Positions 8,492-16,132 of a DNA stretch of 64,000 bases are shown piece by piece. Each line of letters opens with the position of its first letter. The stretch's first letter is position 1. A program made the translations under genes and the position numbers. Below the pieces are notes generated by a model, which was not told the origin of the DNA, made no database searches, and saw only the letters and a program-made list of their open reading frames with translations. The stretch comes from Candidatus Electrothrix aestuarii (GTDB lineage: Bacteria; Desulfobacterota; Desulfobulbia; Desulfobulbales; Desulfobulbaceae): contig CP159373.1 of NCBI GenBank assembly GCA_032595685.2, positions 703,001 through 767,000 of the forward strand, given 5' to 3'.

Positions 8492-9329
8492 ACTCCCGGA
8501 AGTCGAAGTCACCTGTCGGGGCCTGCGTCCCCATCTCCTTGAACGGCGCATCCTTGCGGTTCGCAGCTCAGGAAAGCCATTACGCCAGCCTCTGCCTGAG
8601 GATCTGATCCGGCAATGCCTCTGCGATAATAGCATCTGTGCTGTTGAACGGCGGGCAAAATACATCCTGATTCGCTTTGCAGATGGAGCGGTGCTGGTGA
8701 TTCACCTGGGCATGACCGGCAAGCTGGGTATTTTCCCCAAAGGCAAGGAAGGAGCCAAGCATGACCACCTGACCTTATCCCTGGATAACGGAAGCGAGCT
8801 GCGTTTCAACGATGCTCGCCGCTTCGGCAGCGTGGTGGTTTGGCCTGCGGATGAGGCGAAGGAGCTGGAGCAGGCTTTTCTTGCCCGGCAAGGACTTGAG
8901 CCCTTGAGTACGGAATTCACCGGGGAGAACCTGTATGAGCTCGCCCGGCAATGCCGGTTACCGATCAAGAGCTTCCTCATGGACAGCCACCGCATCAGTG
9001 GGATCGGGAATATCTATGCCAATGAAACCCTGTTTGCTGCGGGCATCCATCCTCTCTGTCCGGCCAATAGCCTGAGTACCGAGCAATGGCAGGAGGTGGC
9101 GACCTGCGCGGTACGCATCCTCAGGCAGGCCATCAAGGCTGGAGGTTCAACTATCTCGGATTTTCTTGGGGCCAGCGGACAGCCAGGCTATTTTCAGTTA
9201 CAGCTGGCAGTGTATGGGAAAAAGGGGGAGGACTGTCCGCGTTGCGGGGAGGAGATCCAGAAAGAGGTTATAGGGGGAAGGGCGACGTTTTTTTGTTCAG
9301 AATGTCAGGAGCAGGCATTGATTCACTGA
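8484..9329 (+). CDS. mutM: Formamidopyrimidine-DNA glycosylase (Fpg/MutM)
   Basis: 281 residues. Bifunctional base-excision glycosylase/AP lyase for oxidised purines. The N-terminus MPELPEVEV carries the catalytic Pro1 and Glu2 (after Met removal), and the conserved Lys lies in GMTGKLG. The helix-two-turn-helix (SHRISGIGNIYANE) and C-terminal zinc finger (CPRC...CSEC) are complete. The start is set by the obligatory MPELPE; it overlaps the upstream gene. Confidence 0.97.
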   Translation: MPELPEVEVTCRGLRPHLLERRILAVRSSGKPLRQPLPEDLIRQCLCDNSICAVERRAKYILIRFADGAVLVIHLGMTGKLGIFPKGKEGAKHDHLTLSLDNGSELRFNDARRFGSVVVWPADEAKELEQAFLARQGLEPLSTEFTGENLYELARQCRLPIKSFLMDSHRISGIGNIYANETLFAAGIHPLCPANSLSTEQWQEVATCAVRILRQAIKAGGSTISDFLGASGQPGYFQLQLAVYGKKGEDCPRCGEEIQKEVIGGRATFFCSECQEQALIH

Positions 9330-9355
9330 TTCTGTTTACTTCAAAACACTCTGAT

Positions 9356-9381
9356 GTTCCGAAAAAACAAGCTTTCGGAAC
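9356..9381. terminator. Hairpin between convergent mutM and DUF4407 genes
   Basis: A 9-bp stem (GTTCCGAAA with TTTCGGAAC) sits between the two convergent genes. It lacks a long T-run, so terminator function is plausible but weak. Confidence 0.4.
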
Positions 9382-9392
9382 GAAACCAGTGC

Positions 9393-10856
9393 CTATTTGT
9401 GAACTCTTCTATTCGTTTCAATATCCTTTTCAATTTCTGCATTCTCTTTTTCAATAGCCCTGACTTTTTTTAACAAAATATTCCTTTGTTCTGCTTGATC
9501 TACCTCATCAAAGATGTTCTCCTTATCAGGTAATTCCGATCTTTTTCTATCCCTCTCCATTTTTTCTCTCATTCTCGTTGAATAGAAGCTATATGGTGAG
9601 AAAAACAACATAACCATTACAGGGGACAGCTCTAGCAATATGATAGTTATCTTGAGACCGTAAGAAAATTCCTTTGCAGCTGCCCCGTATTCAGGATCAT
9701 TGTATAATTTTTTTAAACCAATATATCTATCAAGAGGGCCATAGTTATTTTTTTGATAAAACCCCCCATTTTCCAATGTTTGCTTGTAATGAGCCAGATA
9801 AATTTCATTTGATTTCATCAGCTTATTCAATTCATTTCTTTCCTTTTCCAATTCGGAAGAAATTTCCTCAACAGTCCTTGTGTCATACTGTTTTTTTTCA
9901 GTTTTACTCGCCAGCTCCTTTGATCTTTTTTCGAGTTCTGATAAATATTTTTTATTCTTTTCTATCAGAGCAGTAATCCTTTGCATTTCATTTCTTTTAC
10001 TTTGCAAATATGGTATATTATTGCTATTTTGCGTCCTCAATGCAATTACTTCACGGTTGAATGCCTTCCATCTCGGTCCTTTTTTTGCCCCTCTGTCTTT
10101 GTCATTTGCTTCATGATCCATTTCAATTTCTTTTAATCGTATTTCCTCATTATTTGCATCAACTTTTGCTTGAATTATCGATATTTCCTCGGAAAGATCC
10201 ATTATTTTTTTTTGGTTTTCAGAGATATTATCTCTGTAATGAATAATATCATTGTCCAGGTCATTCTTTTCCTTTAAAGAGAGTGCTATATTCTTTTTGC
10301 TGTTTAAGGCGTTTCGTTTGCTGTTCAGCACCTCTTCCAGTTGAGCGATATTTTTTTTCTTTTCACTTTCTTTCCTTTCGATATCGCGCTCTTTTTCTTC
10401 TGTTTTTGCTAGATACTCATTGTTAAACTGTTTGCTTTCTGTATTTAAAATTTTATCTATAGCTCTATGCTGGATTCTTATTTCAGCAATTGTTGCAATT
10501 CCGTAAGCAATAATAATAGAATAGCATATTCTTGGCATAATTCTTAACGGTATAAGAATGACATTTGTAAAAAAATTTACAAACTTATTCTTTACATATA
10601 TTTTATATAATGACCACTCCGATCCAATAATAGCTTGGTCGATACTGAATAATATCAAAACGATTACCATCGATATAACTATAGAGTACCATAGCGGCAA
10701 AATTATTGAAGTTCCGTAGAGGAGCACACAAAATGAAAAAAGTGTACTTAATACTTGGCGTGTAAATGAAGCTGAAATTAAAAATAATTCGTATTTTCCA
10801 AATCTTTTTATCTCTTCAGTGTCAATTAATGCAATATAATAAAAAAAGTTCTTCAT
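9393..10856 (-). CDS. DUF4407-type membrane/coiled-coil protein
   Basis: 487 residues from ATG 10856. Membrane segments at ~25-70 and ~110-135, then a long charged coiled coil (~140-390, rich in Lys/Glu/Asn), then another membrane segment near ~410-435 and a cytoplasmic charged tail. This 'TM pair, coiled coil, TM' layout with FSIDQAIIGSEWSLY early on matches DUF4407, of unknown function. The gene is distinctly more AT-rich than its neighbours, which suggests horizontal acquisition. Confidence 0.75.
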   Translation of the reverse strand: MKNFFYYIALIDTEEIKRFGKYELFLISASFTRQVLSTLFSFCVLLYGTSIILPLWYSIVISMVIVLILFSIDQAIIGSEWSLYKIYVKNKFVNFFTNVILIPLRIMPRICYSIIIAYGIATIAEIRIQHRAIDKILNTESKQFNNEYLAKTEEKERDIERKESEKKKNIAQLEEVLNSKRNALNSKKNIALSLKEKNDLDNDIIHYRDNISENQKKIMDLSEEISIIQAKVDANNEEIRLKEIEMDHEANDKDRGAKKGPRWKAFNREVIALRTQNSNNIPYLQSKRNEMQRITALIEKNKKYLSELEKRSKELASKTEKKQYDTRTVEEISSELEKERNELNKLMKSNEIYLAHYKQTLENGGFYQKNNYGPLDRYIGLKKLYNDPEYGAAAKEFSYGLKITIILLELSPVMVMLFFSPYSFYSTRMREKMERDRKRSELPDKENIFDEVDQAEQRNILLKKVRAIEKENAEIEKDIETNRRVHK

Positions 10857-10925
10857 TGATATTGAATATAGAATGTATTGGTGCCCTTCAGGTATCCTCT
10901 CCAAATCTCAAGGTCGTTTTCGTTA

Positions 10926-11162
10926 ACGAAGATTCAATTGGTTACGGCACGAAAAAAGACCATTGAGGATGTTTTACCCTGTATTTCTGGGAAGGATGTA
11001 ATCGAAGAACTCTTCCAGGAGCTGGATACGTTGAATCTGTACTACGCCGGGCAGTTCAAGCTCACAAAAAAATCAAGAAACGGAACAAAGATCTCGCGAA
11101 ACTTAAAGCTGTTATTGAGATATTGGTGCAGAAAAACAAAACGGGCAGGCTCGCATTCTGAC
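10926..11162 (+). pseudogene. Possible degenerate coding remnant with frame change
   Basis: Protein-like sequence appears in two successive frames: first ARKKTIEDVLP and VIEELFQELDTLN, then after about 11030 in another frame VLRRAVQAHKKIKKRNKDL and LAKLKAVIEILVQKN before a TGA near 11160. No family recognised. It may be the decayed end of an inserted gene. Confidence 0.3.
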
Positions 11163-11187
11163 CTTCTCAAAAGGTGAAACCTGCCCG
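11142..11187. terminator. Long nested hairpin
   Basis: CGGGCAGG at 11142 pairs with CCTGCCCG ending at 11187, with an inner ACCTT/AAGGT stem in the loop. It lies between the degenerate remnant and the convergent small gene. A T-run is absent. Confidence 0.45.
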
Positions 11188-11216
11188 CCAATACTGCGGA
11201 TAAAAGAATCCTCACA

Positions 11217-11579
11217 TCAGTTTACTTCCCCCTGCGGTTCCGCCTTCTTTTTCTTTTTTCTCTCACTGGTCCGGGTGCCTCCGGCCATTTCATACTCGTT
11301 GCTGTCCTTGCCGTACTTGACACCCACTGCTGCCAGCATCCGGGAAGACGTGGTGCGCAGTCCTTTTTCCCCTGCCTTGAAGTCATTTCCCGCTGCATCG
11401 GCCTTAGCCAACTGGGCATTATAATCGTCCAGCTGCTTCTGGTTGGCCGCGATCTCGTCTGCATAGGCTGCAAGGGTGAGGCCATTGCCCAGGTCCAGGT
11501 TCGGATCAATGCCCTGCATATTGGCAAGCCGGGTTTGAGCCTCGGTGAGGACCTTTGATGTTTTCCGTTTAAATGCCAT
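11217..11579 (-). CDS. Small soluble protein of unknown function with Lys-rich tail
   Basis: 120 residues from ATG 11579, which has a strong AAGGAGG ribosome site. The body is helical (TEAQTRLANMQGIDPNLDLG, LAAYADEIAANQKQLDDYN); a conserved-looking GVKYGKDSNEYEMAGGTR segment and a basic SERKKKKK tail follow. I have the impression of a family recurring in environmental bacteria, but no function is known to me. The 21-bp repeat array lies just upstream. Confidence 0.7.
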   Translation of the reverse strand: MAFKRKTSKVLTEAQTRLANMQGIDPNLDLGNGLTLAAYADEIAANQKQLDDYNAQLAKADAAGNDFKAGEKGLRTTSSRMLAAVGVKYGKDSNEYEMAGGTRTSERKKKKKAEPQGEVN

Positions 11580-11652
11580 GAGATGTTCCTCCTTGAGAAT
11601 AGGTTTTCCCTTATAAAAAGGGAACTTGGGGACATGCGCAGGTAGCCTGCAC

Positions 11653-11925
11653 ATGTGTACATACTACTGACAAACAAGTGAATGGAACTTTACTACGTGT
11701 GAACAGAGGATACAGACGTTGAAATGCTGTGTTTCAACATATAAATGCTCTGTTCAGATGTATGAATACTACTGACAAACGTATAAACAGAGCGTACAAA
11801 CATCGAAATGCTCCATTGCGACGTGTGAACGCTCTTGTTAAACGTGTAAACGAAGCGTTCAGACGTTGAAATGCTCTGTACAGATGTACGAATGCTGCGT
11901 TTACATGTTGCAACGCTCCGCGCAG
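11653..11925. repeat. Tandem array of thirteen degenerate 21-bp units
   Basis: Thirteen consecutive 21-bp units start at 11653, 11674, 11695 and so on to 11905. Each begins A-C/T-G/A-T and contains a GAATGCTCTG-like core ending CAG/CAA/TAC. Because 21 bp is seven codons, one minus-strand frame is open throughout and reads heptads of the type S-I/V-x-T-S-x-x. There is no spacer structure, so it is not a CRISPR array. Whether it is translated is unknown. Confidence 0.85.
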
Positions 11926-12020
11926 ACATCTGTTTGCTTCGGGGTGGTGTATGGGTACAGAGAAAGAACGGGCAAACGGACAGCACTTCCCGGTTCCGAG
12001 GCACTGCAAAAGTAAGCAAC

Positions 12021-13394
12021 TTATTGGGAAGCAGCTCTGCCTTTTTCTCTCGCCGCCTTCTTAGCTTCACGCTCGCGTTTCGATTTATCCAACTCATCCA
12101 GCGCCTGCTGCACTTCCTTGGCCTTGCGATGCCCCATTTCCTGATACAGGCTCAGGCTCTTCTTCCACAACTCCTCCGCCTGATCAAGATTGCCGCGCAT
12201 CTTGTACAAACTTCCCAGATTATCATATCGTTCGGCCATGAATTCCTTTAATCCCAATGCCTCGCTTATCTCCAGACTCTTTCTGTACATCTCCTCAGCC
12301 CGGTCCAGCTCCCCGCGTTTCTGATAGACGCCCCCCAGATTGCCGTAATCCTCTGCTATACCTCCCCTGCTGCCCAAGGTTTGGTGAAGCTCCAAAGCTT
12401 TCCAGTGCGTGTCCTCTGCCTTGTCCAGCTCCCCACGTTTCTGATACATAACGCCCAGATTGGCGTACTGATTCGCGCTAAATTTCTTTAGACCCGCTGC
12501 CTCGCTTATATCCAGGCTCTTCCTGTACATATCTTCGGCTTTGTCCAACTCACCATATGCAACATACACAAGGCCCAGATTGCCGTATATTGCTGCCATA
12601 CCTTCCTTGCTGTCCAAGGCTTTGTAAACCTCCAGAGCCTTCCTGTACATCTCTTCCGCCCGGTCCAGCTCACCACGATTTTCATACAGAACACCCATAT
12701 TGGTGTATCCATTTGCTTTACCATCCTTACTGCCCAAGGCTTTGTAGAGCAACAGAGCTTTCCTGTACATCTCTTCCGCCTTGTCCAGCTCCCCGCGTCT
12801 ATAATGCGTAATGCCGAGATTCATGTATATTGCTGCCGGGGTTCCCTTGCTGCCCAGGGCCAGATAAAGTTCCAGAGCCTTCCAGTACATCTCCTCTGCC
12901 CTGTTCAGCTCCCCGCGTGTCCGATATACATTGCCCAGATTCAGGTATTGGTCCGCTGTTATATCCTTCAGGTCATCCGACGCCTCGCTGATTGCAAGAC
13001 TCTTTCTATGCCTCTCCTCGGCTTTGTCCAGGTCGCCGCGTGTCTGAGAGATCATAGCCAGTTTGCCGAGAGATCTTGCCTGCCACTCTTTATCCTCATA
13101 CGCTTCAGCCAAGGCCAGCACCTTACGGTCTGCCTCTTCCGCCTGATCAAGCTTTCCCATCCGGCGAAGTTGAGTCCCCAGCCTAATCCATCCTGACATG
13201 TTGTCCGGGTCATGCTCTACTATCTCTCGGGCTTCAGCCAAGACATCTCGGGTCTTAATTGTTTTGGCTGATTGCTTGGACACATCAACCGAGCCTGATC
13301 TGTTCTCACTCTTGCATCCTGTAAGGCCTAAGCCTGCCAGCAGCAGGATAAGGCCCAAGTACTTGGCTATCTTTACAAATCCGACATGATTCAT
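12021..13394 (-). CDS. Tetratricopeptide-repeat lipoprotein
   Basis: 457 residues. A signal peptide with lipobox LTGC (Cys ~27) is followed by about nine TPR-type repeats of 40 residues (MYRKALEVYKALDSKEG, YGNLGLVYVAYGELDKAE). The 40-residue period with 'ALGSKxG' inserts is the TPR_12/kinesin-light-chain-like form. The repeats are also alike at DNA level (120-bp period), indicating recent internal duplication. ATG 13394 has an AGGAG site. Likely a periplasm- or surface-facing protein-binding scaffold; partner unknown. Confidence 0.88.
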   Translation of the reverse strand: MNHVGFVKIAKYLGLILLLAGLGLTGCKSENRSGSVDVSKQSAKTIKTRDVLAEAREIVEHDPDNMSGWIRLGTQLRRMGKLDQAEEADRKVLALAEAYEDKEWQARSLGKLAMISQTRGDLDKAEERHRKSLAISEASDDLKDITADQYLNLGNVYRTRGELNRAEEMYWKALELYLALGSKGTPAAIYMNLGITHYRRGELDKAEEMYRKALLLYKALGSKDGKANGYTNMGVLYENRGELDRAEEMYRKALEVYKALDSKEGMAAIYGNLGLVYVAYGELDKAEDMYRKSLDISEAAGLKKFSANQYANLGVMYQKRGELDKAEDTHWKALELHQTLGSRGGIAEDYGNLGGVYQKRGELDRAEEMYRKSLEISEALGLKEFMAERYDNLGSLYKMRGNLDQAEELWKKSLSLYQEMGHRKAKEVQQALDELDKSKREREAKKAAREKGRAASQ

Positions 13395-13470
13395 AAAAGG
13401 CTCCTGGTGTCGCGATTAAATGCTCTGCGTGATAAGGGAACTGCTGAGAAACCCAGCCTAAAGGAGGGAC

Positions 13471-13479
13471 GGGGGGGGG
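13471..13479. repeat. G9 homopolymer upstream of the TPR lipoprotein gene
   Basis: Nine consecutive G (C on the coding strand) lie ~77-85 bases upstream of the TPR lipoprotein start, where a promoter could be. Tracts of this length can be slippage-prone. Confidence 0.5.
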
Positions 13480-13602
13480 ACAAAAGCAACCCTGGCTGGT
13501 TCGCAGCAATAATTGCCAAACGAAATATCGCGGCGTAAATATAAAATCCGATTAAAGAATCCATAGCTTCTCACCGGTGCAAAAAGTTGGAATGGATAGG
13601 GT

Positions 13603-13867
13603 GCATTCCCAAAAAGTAGGAAGTTTACCCGACGAGCACAATTTTAAAACTGATTATATATATCAATAGGTTACAATGGAGCCGCTAAAGCCTATAAAGA
13701 GAAATATAAAAACATTATGCTCAGGTAAACAGTGCAAATCATCCAAAACGGGGTGGTTTGATCATTATCCTAAATGACATTTTGATAAAGCCAAACATAA
13801 ATCATCGTAAAGTTAACTAGATAATATTGGATAGCATTCCTGCTTTTTGCCTACTTTTTGGGAATGC
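13603..13867. mobile_element. MITE-like 265-bp element with 18-bp perfect terminal inverted repeats
   Basis: GCATTCCCAAAAAGTAGG at 13603-13620 is repeated as its exact reverse complement at 13850-13867. The ~230 bp between them is AT-rich and has no credible ORF. This is the layout of a miniature inverted-repeat transposable element mobilised by a transposase elsewhere. It lies in the ~700-bp gene-free stretch 13395-14105, in which I see nothing else beyond the G9 tract. No clear target duplication was identified. Confidence 0.55.
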
Positions 13868-14105
13868 TCCCAATGGATATGGGTTTCAACAAGGGGGAAT
13901 TAAAGATAAATCAAAGAAGACTTTGAACTTACGAGGTATATCCATCTCTGTCAACAGAAAAGTACAGAGCCTGAAGAGTTAGACAACAACAGACAGGGGG
14001 TTATGCTCCACTTTTTCCCTTTTGCACTCCCCTCCTTCAAATGGTACAGTAGAAAAAAAGCAAACAACGGTCACCGAAAAAGAAAGAAGGATATGCGGGG
14101 CACAC

Positions 14106-14477
14106 ATGGAAACAAACAGCAAGGAACTGCAACAAATCCTCAATCACCTGAAAGCCGTGAACCTCTACAAGGTCATCCTGTTCGGCTCTGTTGCCAAAGG
14201 GCAACAGCACGAGCACAGCGACATCGACCTGCTGGTCGTGACCGACGATGAGTTCTTCCCGAAAAATTATCAGGAAAAAAGCGAACTGTATCTCAAGGTA
14301 TCCGAGACGCTTACAGAGGTTGCTGGCAGAATACCGATCGACCTGATTGTCTTTACTAAATCCATGTATCAGCGGTTTGTTCAACTCGGCTCGCTGTTCT
14401 CCAAGGAAATTCTCCAACACGGGATTATACTTTATGAAACTGATCACGCGGGAATGGCTGGACAGAGCCAAAGATGA
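14106..14477 (+). CDS. MNT-type nucleotidyltransferase (antitoxin of a HEPN/MNT pair)
   Basis: 123 residues from ATG 14106. Minimal nucleotidyltransferase fold with LFGSVAKGQQHEHSDIDLLV, i.e. the GSxxxG plus DxD catalytic motif, and a second Asp in IPIDLIVF. Overlaps the following HEPN gene by 44 bases. In characterised HEPN/MNT modules the MNT protein neutralises the HEPN toxin, in some cases by AMPylation. The role here is inferred from that family. Confidence 0.85.
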   Translation: METNSKELQQILNHLKAVNLYKVILFGSVAKGQQHEHSDIDLLVVTDDEFFPKNYQEKSELYLKVSETLTEVAGRIPIDLIVFTKSMYQRFVQLGSLFSKEILQHGIILYETDHAGMAGQSQR

Positions 14478-14823
14478 CCTTGCGGTCATTGAGGAAATCA
14501 TCGACAACCATGCCCTGACCAACATGGTTGCCTTTCATGCGCAACAGGCTGTGGAGAAAACCTTGAAGGCCGTCATTGAAGAATATGAGATAGCCTTTGT
14601 CAGGACACATAAGCTGGAGTTTCTGCTTGAAAAGACAAAGGCCCATCTCAACTTCCCTGTTGACATGCAGTCTATCAGGCGGCTCGACGAAGTCTACACG
14701 GAAGCGCGATATCCGTCAGAGTTAGGCCTGCTTCCCTATGGTAAACCCTCTGAAGATGATGCCCGAACGATGCAGGAATTCGCCCGAAACCTGCACGAGA
14801 ATGTAGAGTCTGTGTTGCAATAA
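14434..14823 (+). CDS. HEPN domain protein paired with MNT nucleotidyltransferase
   Basis: 129 residues. Four-helix HEPN-type protein: WLDRAKDDLAVIEEII, AFHAQQAVEKTLKAVIEE and RTHKLEFLLEKT. The typical toxin motif R-x4-6-H is not evident, which is common in the TM0613-like subgroup, so RNase activity cannot be assumed. The start inside the MNT gene (44-base overlap) shows tight coupling. Likely a small toxin-antitoxin or stress module. Confidence 0.83.
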   Translation: MKLITREWLDRAKDDLAVIEEIIDNHALTNMVAFHAQQAVEKTLKAVIEEYEIAFVRTHKLEFLLEKTKAHLNFPVDMQSIRRLDEVYTEARYPSELGLLPYGKPSEDDARTMQEFARNLHENVESVLQ

Positions 14824-14839
14824 GGAGACTTACCTCTCC

Positions 14840-15538
14840 TTACCCCTCATAAATCGCCAACTTCGTCCTGAAATCCAAGTCCTCAAAACTCTCCCCCTGC
14901 GTGATCGTCCGCCCGATCAACTCCCCAAACCGACGCGCCTCAGCCAACTGAACCCGGCTATGTCCATACTTTTTATAATGCGGCTGCATCCAGGACATCT
15001 TCTCCGGCAACTTACCAGCCAGCTTCAGAAAAACCCCGATGGTACACCAAGGCTCCTTGCTGGGATGACTGAAGATAATACCGTTGGGCACCGTAGCCCC
15101 GAGCCCCCGGAGCAGAGAGCGAATACCCCACCAATGCATCCGCCAGAAACCACGACAGGAGATCACCGGAATCGCCACCTGATCACGGAATATCCGCTCC
15201 CCGTCCCGGTCCAGCAAGGAGAGCACCGGCCCGCTGGGATTATAGGACCAAGTCGGCCCGGCCAGGATAATCAGGTCATATTGCTCAAAACATTTCTGCG
15301 ACAGAGGGTGAATCGGCACCCGCTGACGAAACAGGGTTACGATCATCTTATGCACCGTCTTGGGGATGGTGCCGATGGGAAAATGCTGATCCTCCACCGG
15401 GACAAGGCATTCCCGAAACACGGAAACAGGATATTCATCCAGCCCTTCAACTATTGAACGAACAAGCTTTTGCGTCTGGGCGCTGAAGGAATACTGAAGA
15501 ACAAGAATACGCTTGGAAGGTATCATATTGGCGGACAT
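14840..15538 (-). CDS. Flavodoxin-fold protein
   Basis: 232 residues. An N-terminal beta-strand and FMN phosphate-binding-like loop (ILVLQYSFSAQTQKLVRSI), then the strand and loop YDLIILAGPTWSYNPSGPV, typical of flavodoxin-like/NAD(P)H-dependent FMN proteins. The C-terminal third contains KYGHSRVQLAEARRFGELIG. It resembles the flavodoxin-like proteins sometimes annotated as dialkylresorcinol condensing enzyme partners, but that is not certain. Convergent with the MNT/HEPN pair. Confidence 0.7.
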   Translation of the reverse strand: MSANMIPSKRILVLQYSFSAQTQKLVRSIVEGLDEYPVSVFRECLVPVEDQHFPIGTIPKTVHKMIVTLFRQRVPIHPLSQKCFEQYDLIILAGPTWSYNPSGPVLSLLDRDGERIFRDQVAIPVISCRGFWRMHWWGIRSLLRGLGATVPNGIIFSHPSKEPWCTIGVFLKLAGKLPEKMSWMQPHYKKYGHSRVQLAEARRFGELIGRTITQGESFEDLDFRTKLAIYEG

Positions 15539-15644
15539 GAGATACTTTTGCAGGTAGAGGACAATAAAGACAAAGTATTCTAATCACTTTTTTTGATAAG
15601 CAAAAGCAAATTAAGAAATATACCATAGAATCTGAAATAAAAAA

Positions 15645-15673
15645 AGCCTCCTGATCTTTTTGAACAGGAGGCT
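15645..15673 (-). terminator. Rho-independent terminator after dsrJ
   Basis: A 9-bp stem (AGCCTCCTG with CAGGAGGCT) is followed on the minus strand by a long T-run. It lies ~40 bases past the dsrJ stop and so closes the dsrMKJ unit before any dsrO or dsrP. Confidence 0.88.
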
Positions 15674-15709
15674 AACATACAGCTGAAGGCTGTAAAAAGG
15701 AGCACTTTC

Positions 15710-16102
15710 TTACTGCTTGTTATGACACGTCCAACAATCCGGGGTGCTCACAGCTGCACTGACATGGCAGCTATCGCAAAATGCCTCTTTGGTGCCGTGG
15801 CACATCAGGCACTGCATCGTTTTCTGCTTTCCGTCTTTGTCCGGTGCGTATCCATCGGCCATCGCCTTTCCGTGAATGCTCTCCAACATCTGCATATGGG
15901 TACTGCGCATCTCCGGGGTTGTCAGCGCATGTTTCGCATCATTGGGAAAAGTGATGCTCTGAAACATGGCCTCTGGCAGCTCATTATTTGAAACCGTAGG
16001 CACGGCTTCAACATTACCAATGAGCTTATTATACCATATGGGGAAGGTGACCAGCAGAACAAAGATCACCAGTGCCGTTATGGTCTGTCCTTTATCATAC
16101 AT
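15710..16102 (-). CDS. dsrJ: Sulfite-reduction complex triheme cytochrome c DsrJ
   Basis: 130 residues with one N-terminal membrane anchor (residues ~8-26) and three heme-binding CXXCH motifs: CLMCH (98-102), CDSCH (109-113) and CWTCH (123-127). This matches DsrJ, the periplasmic triheme subunit of the DsrMKJOP complex that links the quinone pool to sulfite reduction. It is last in the order dsrM-dsrK-dsrJ. Confidence 0.92.
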   Translation of the reverse strand: MYDKGQTITALVIFVLLVTFPIWYNKLIGNVEAVPTVSNNELPEAMFQSITFPNDAKHALTTPEMRSTHMQMLESIHGKAMADGYAPDKDGKQKTMQCLMCHGTKEAFCDSCHVSAAVSTPDCWTCHNKQ

Positions 16103-16132
16103 ATTAAATCCTCCGCTCTCATGTCGGGCTGT

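Noticed and set aside
11653-11925. CRISPR array
   Set aside because: The 21-bp units abut directly with no unique spacers, and no cas genes are present.
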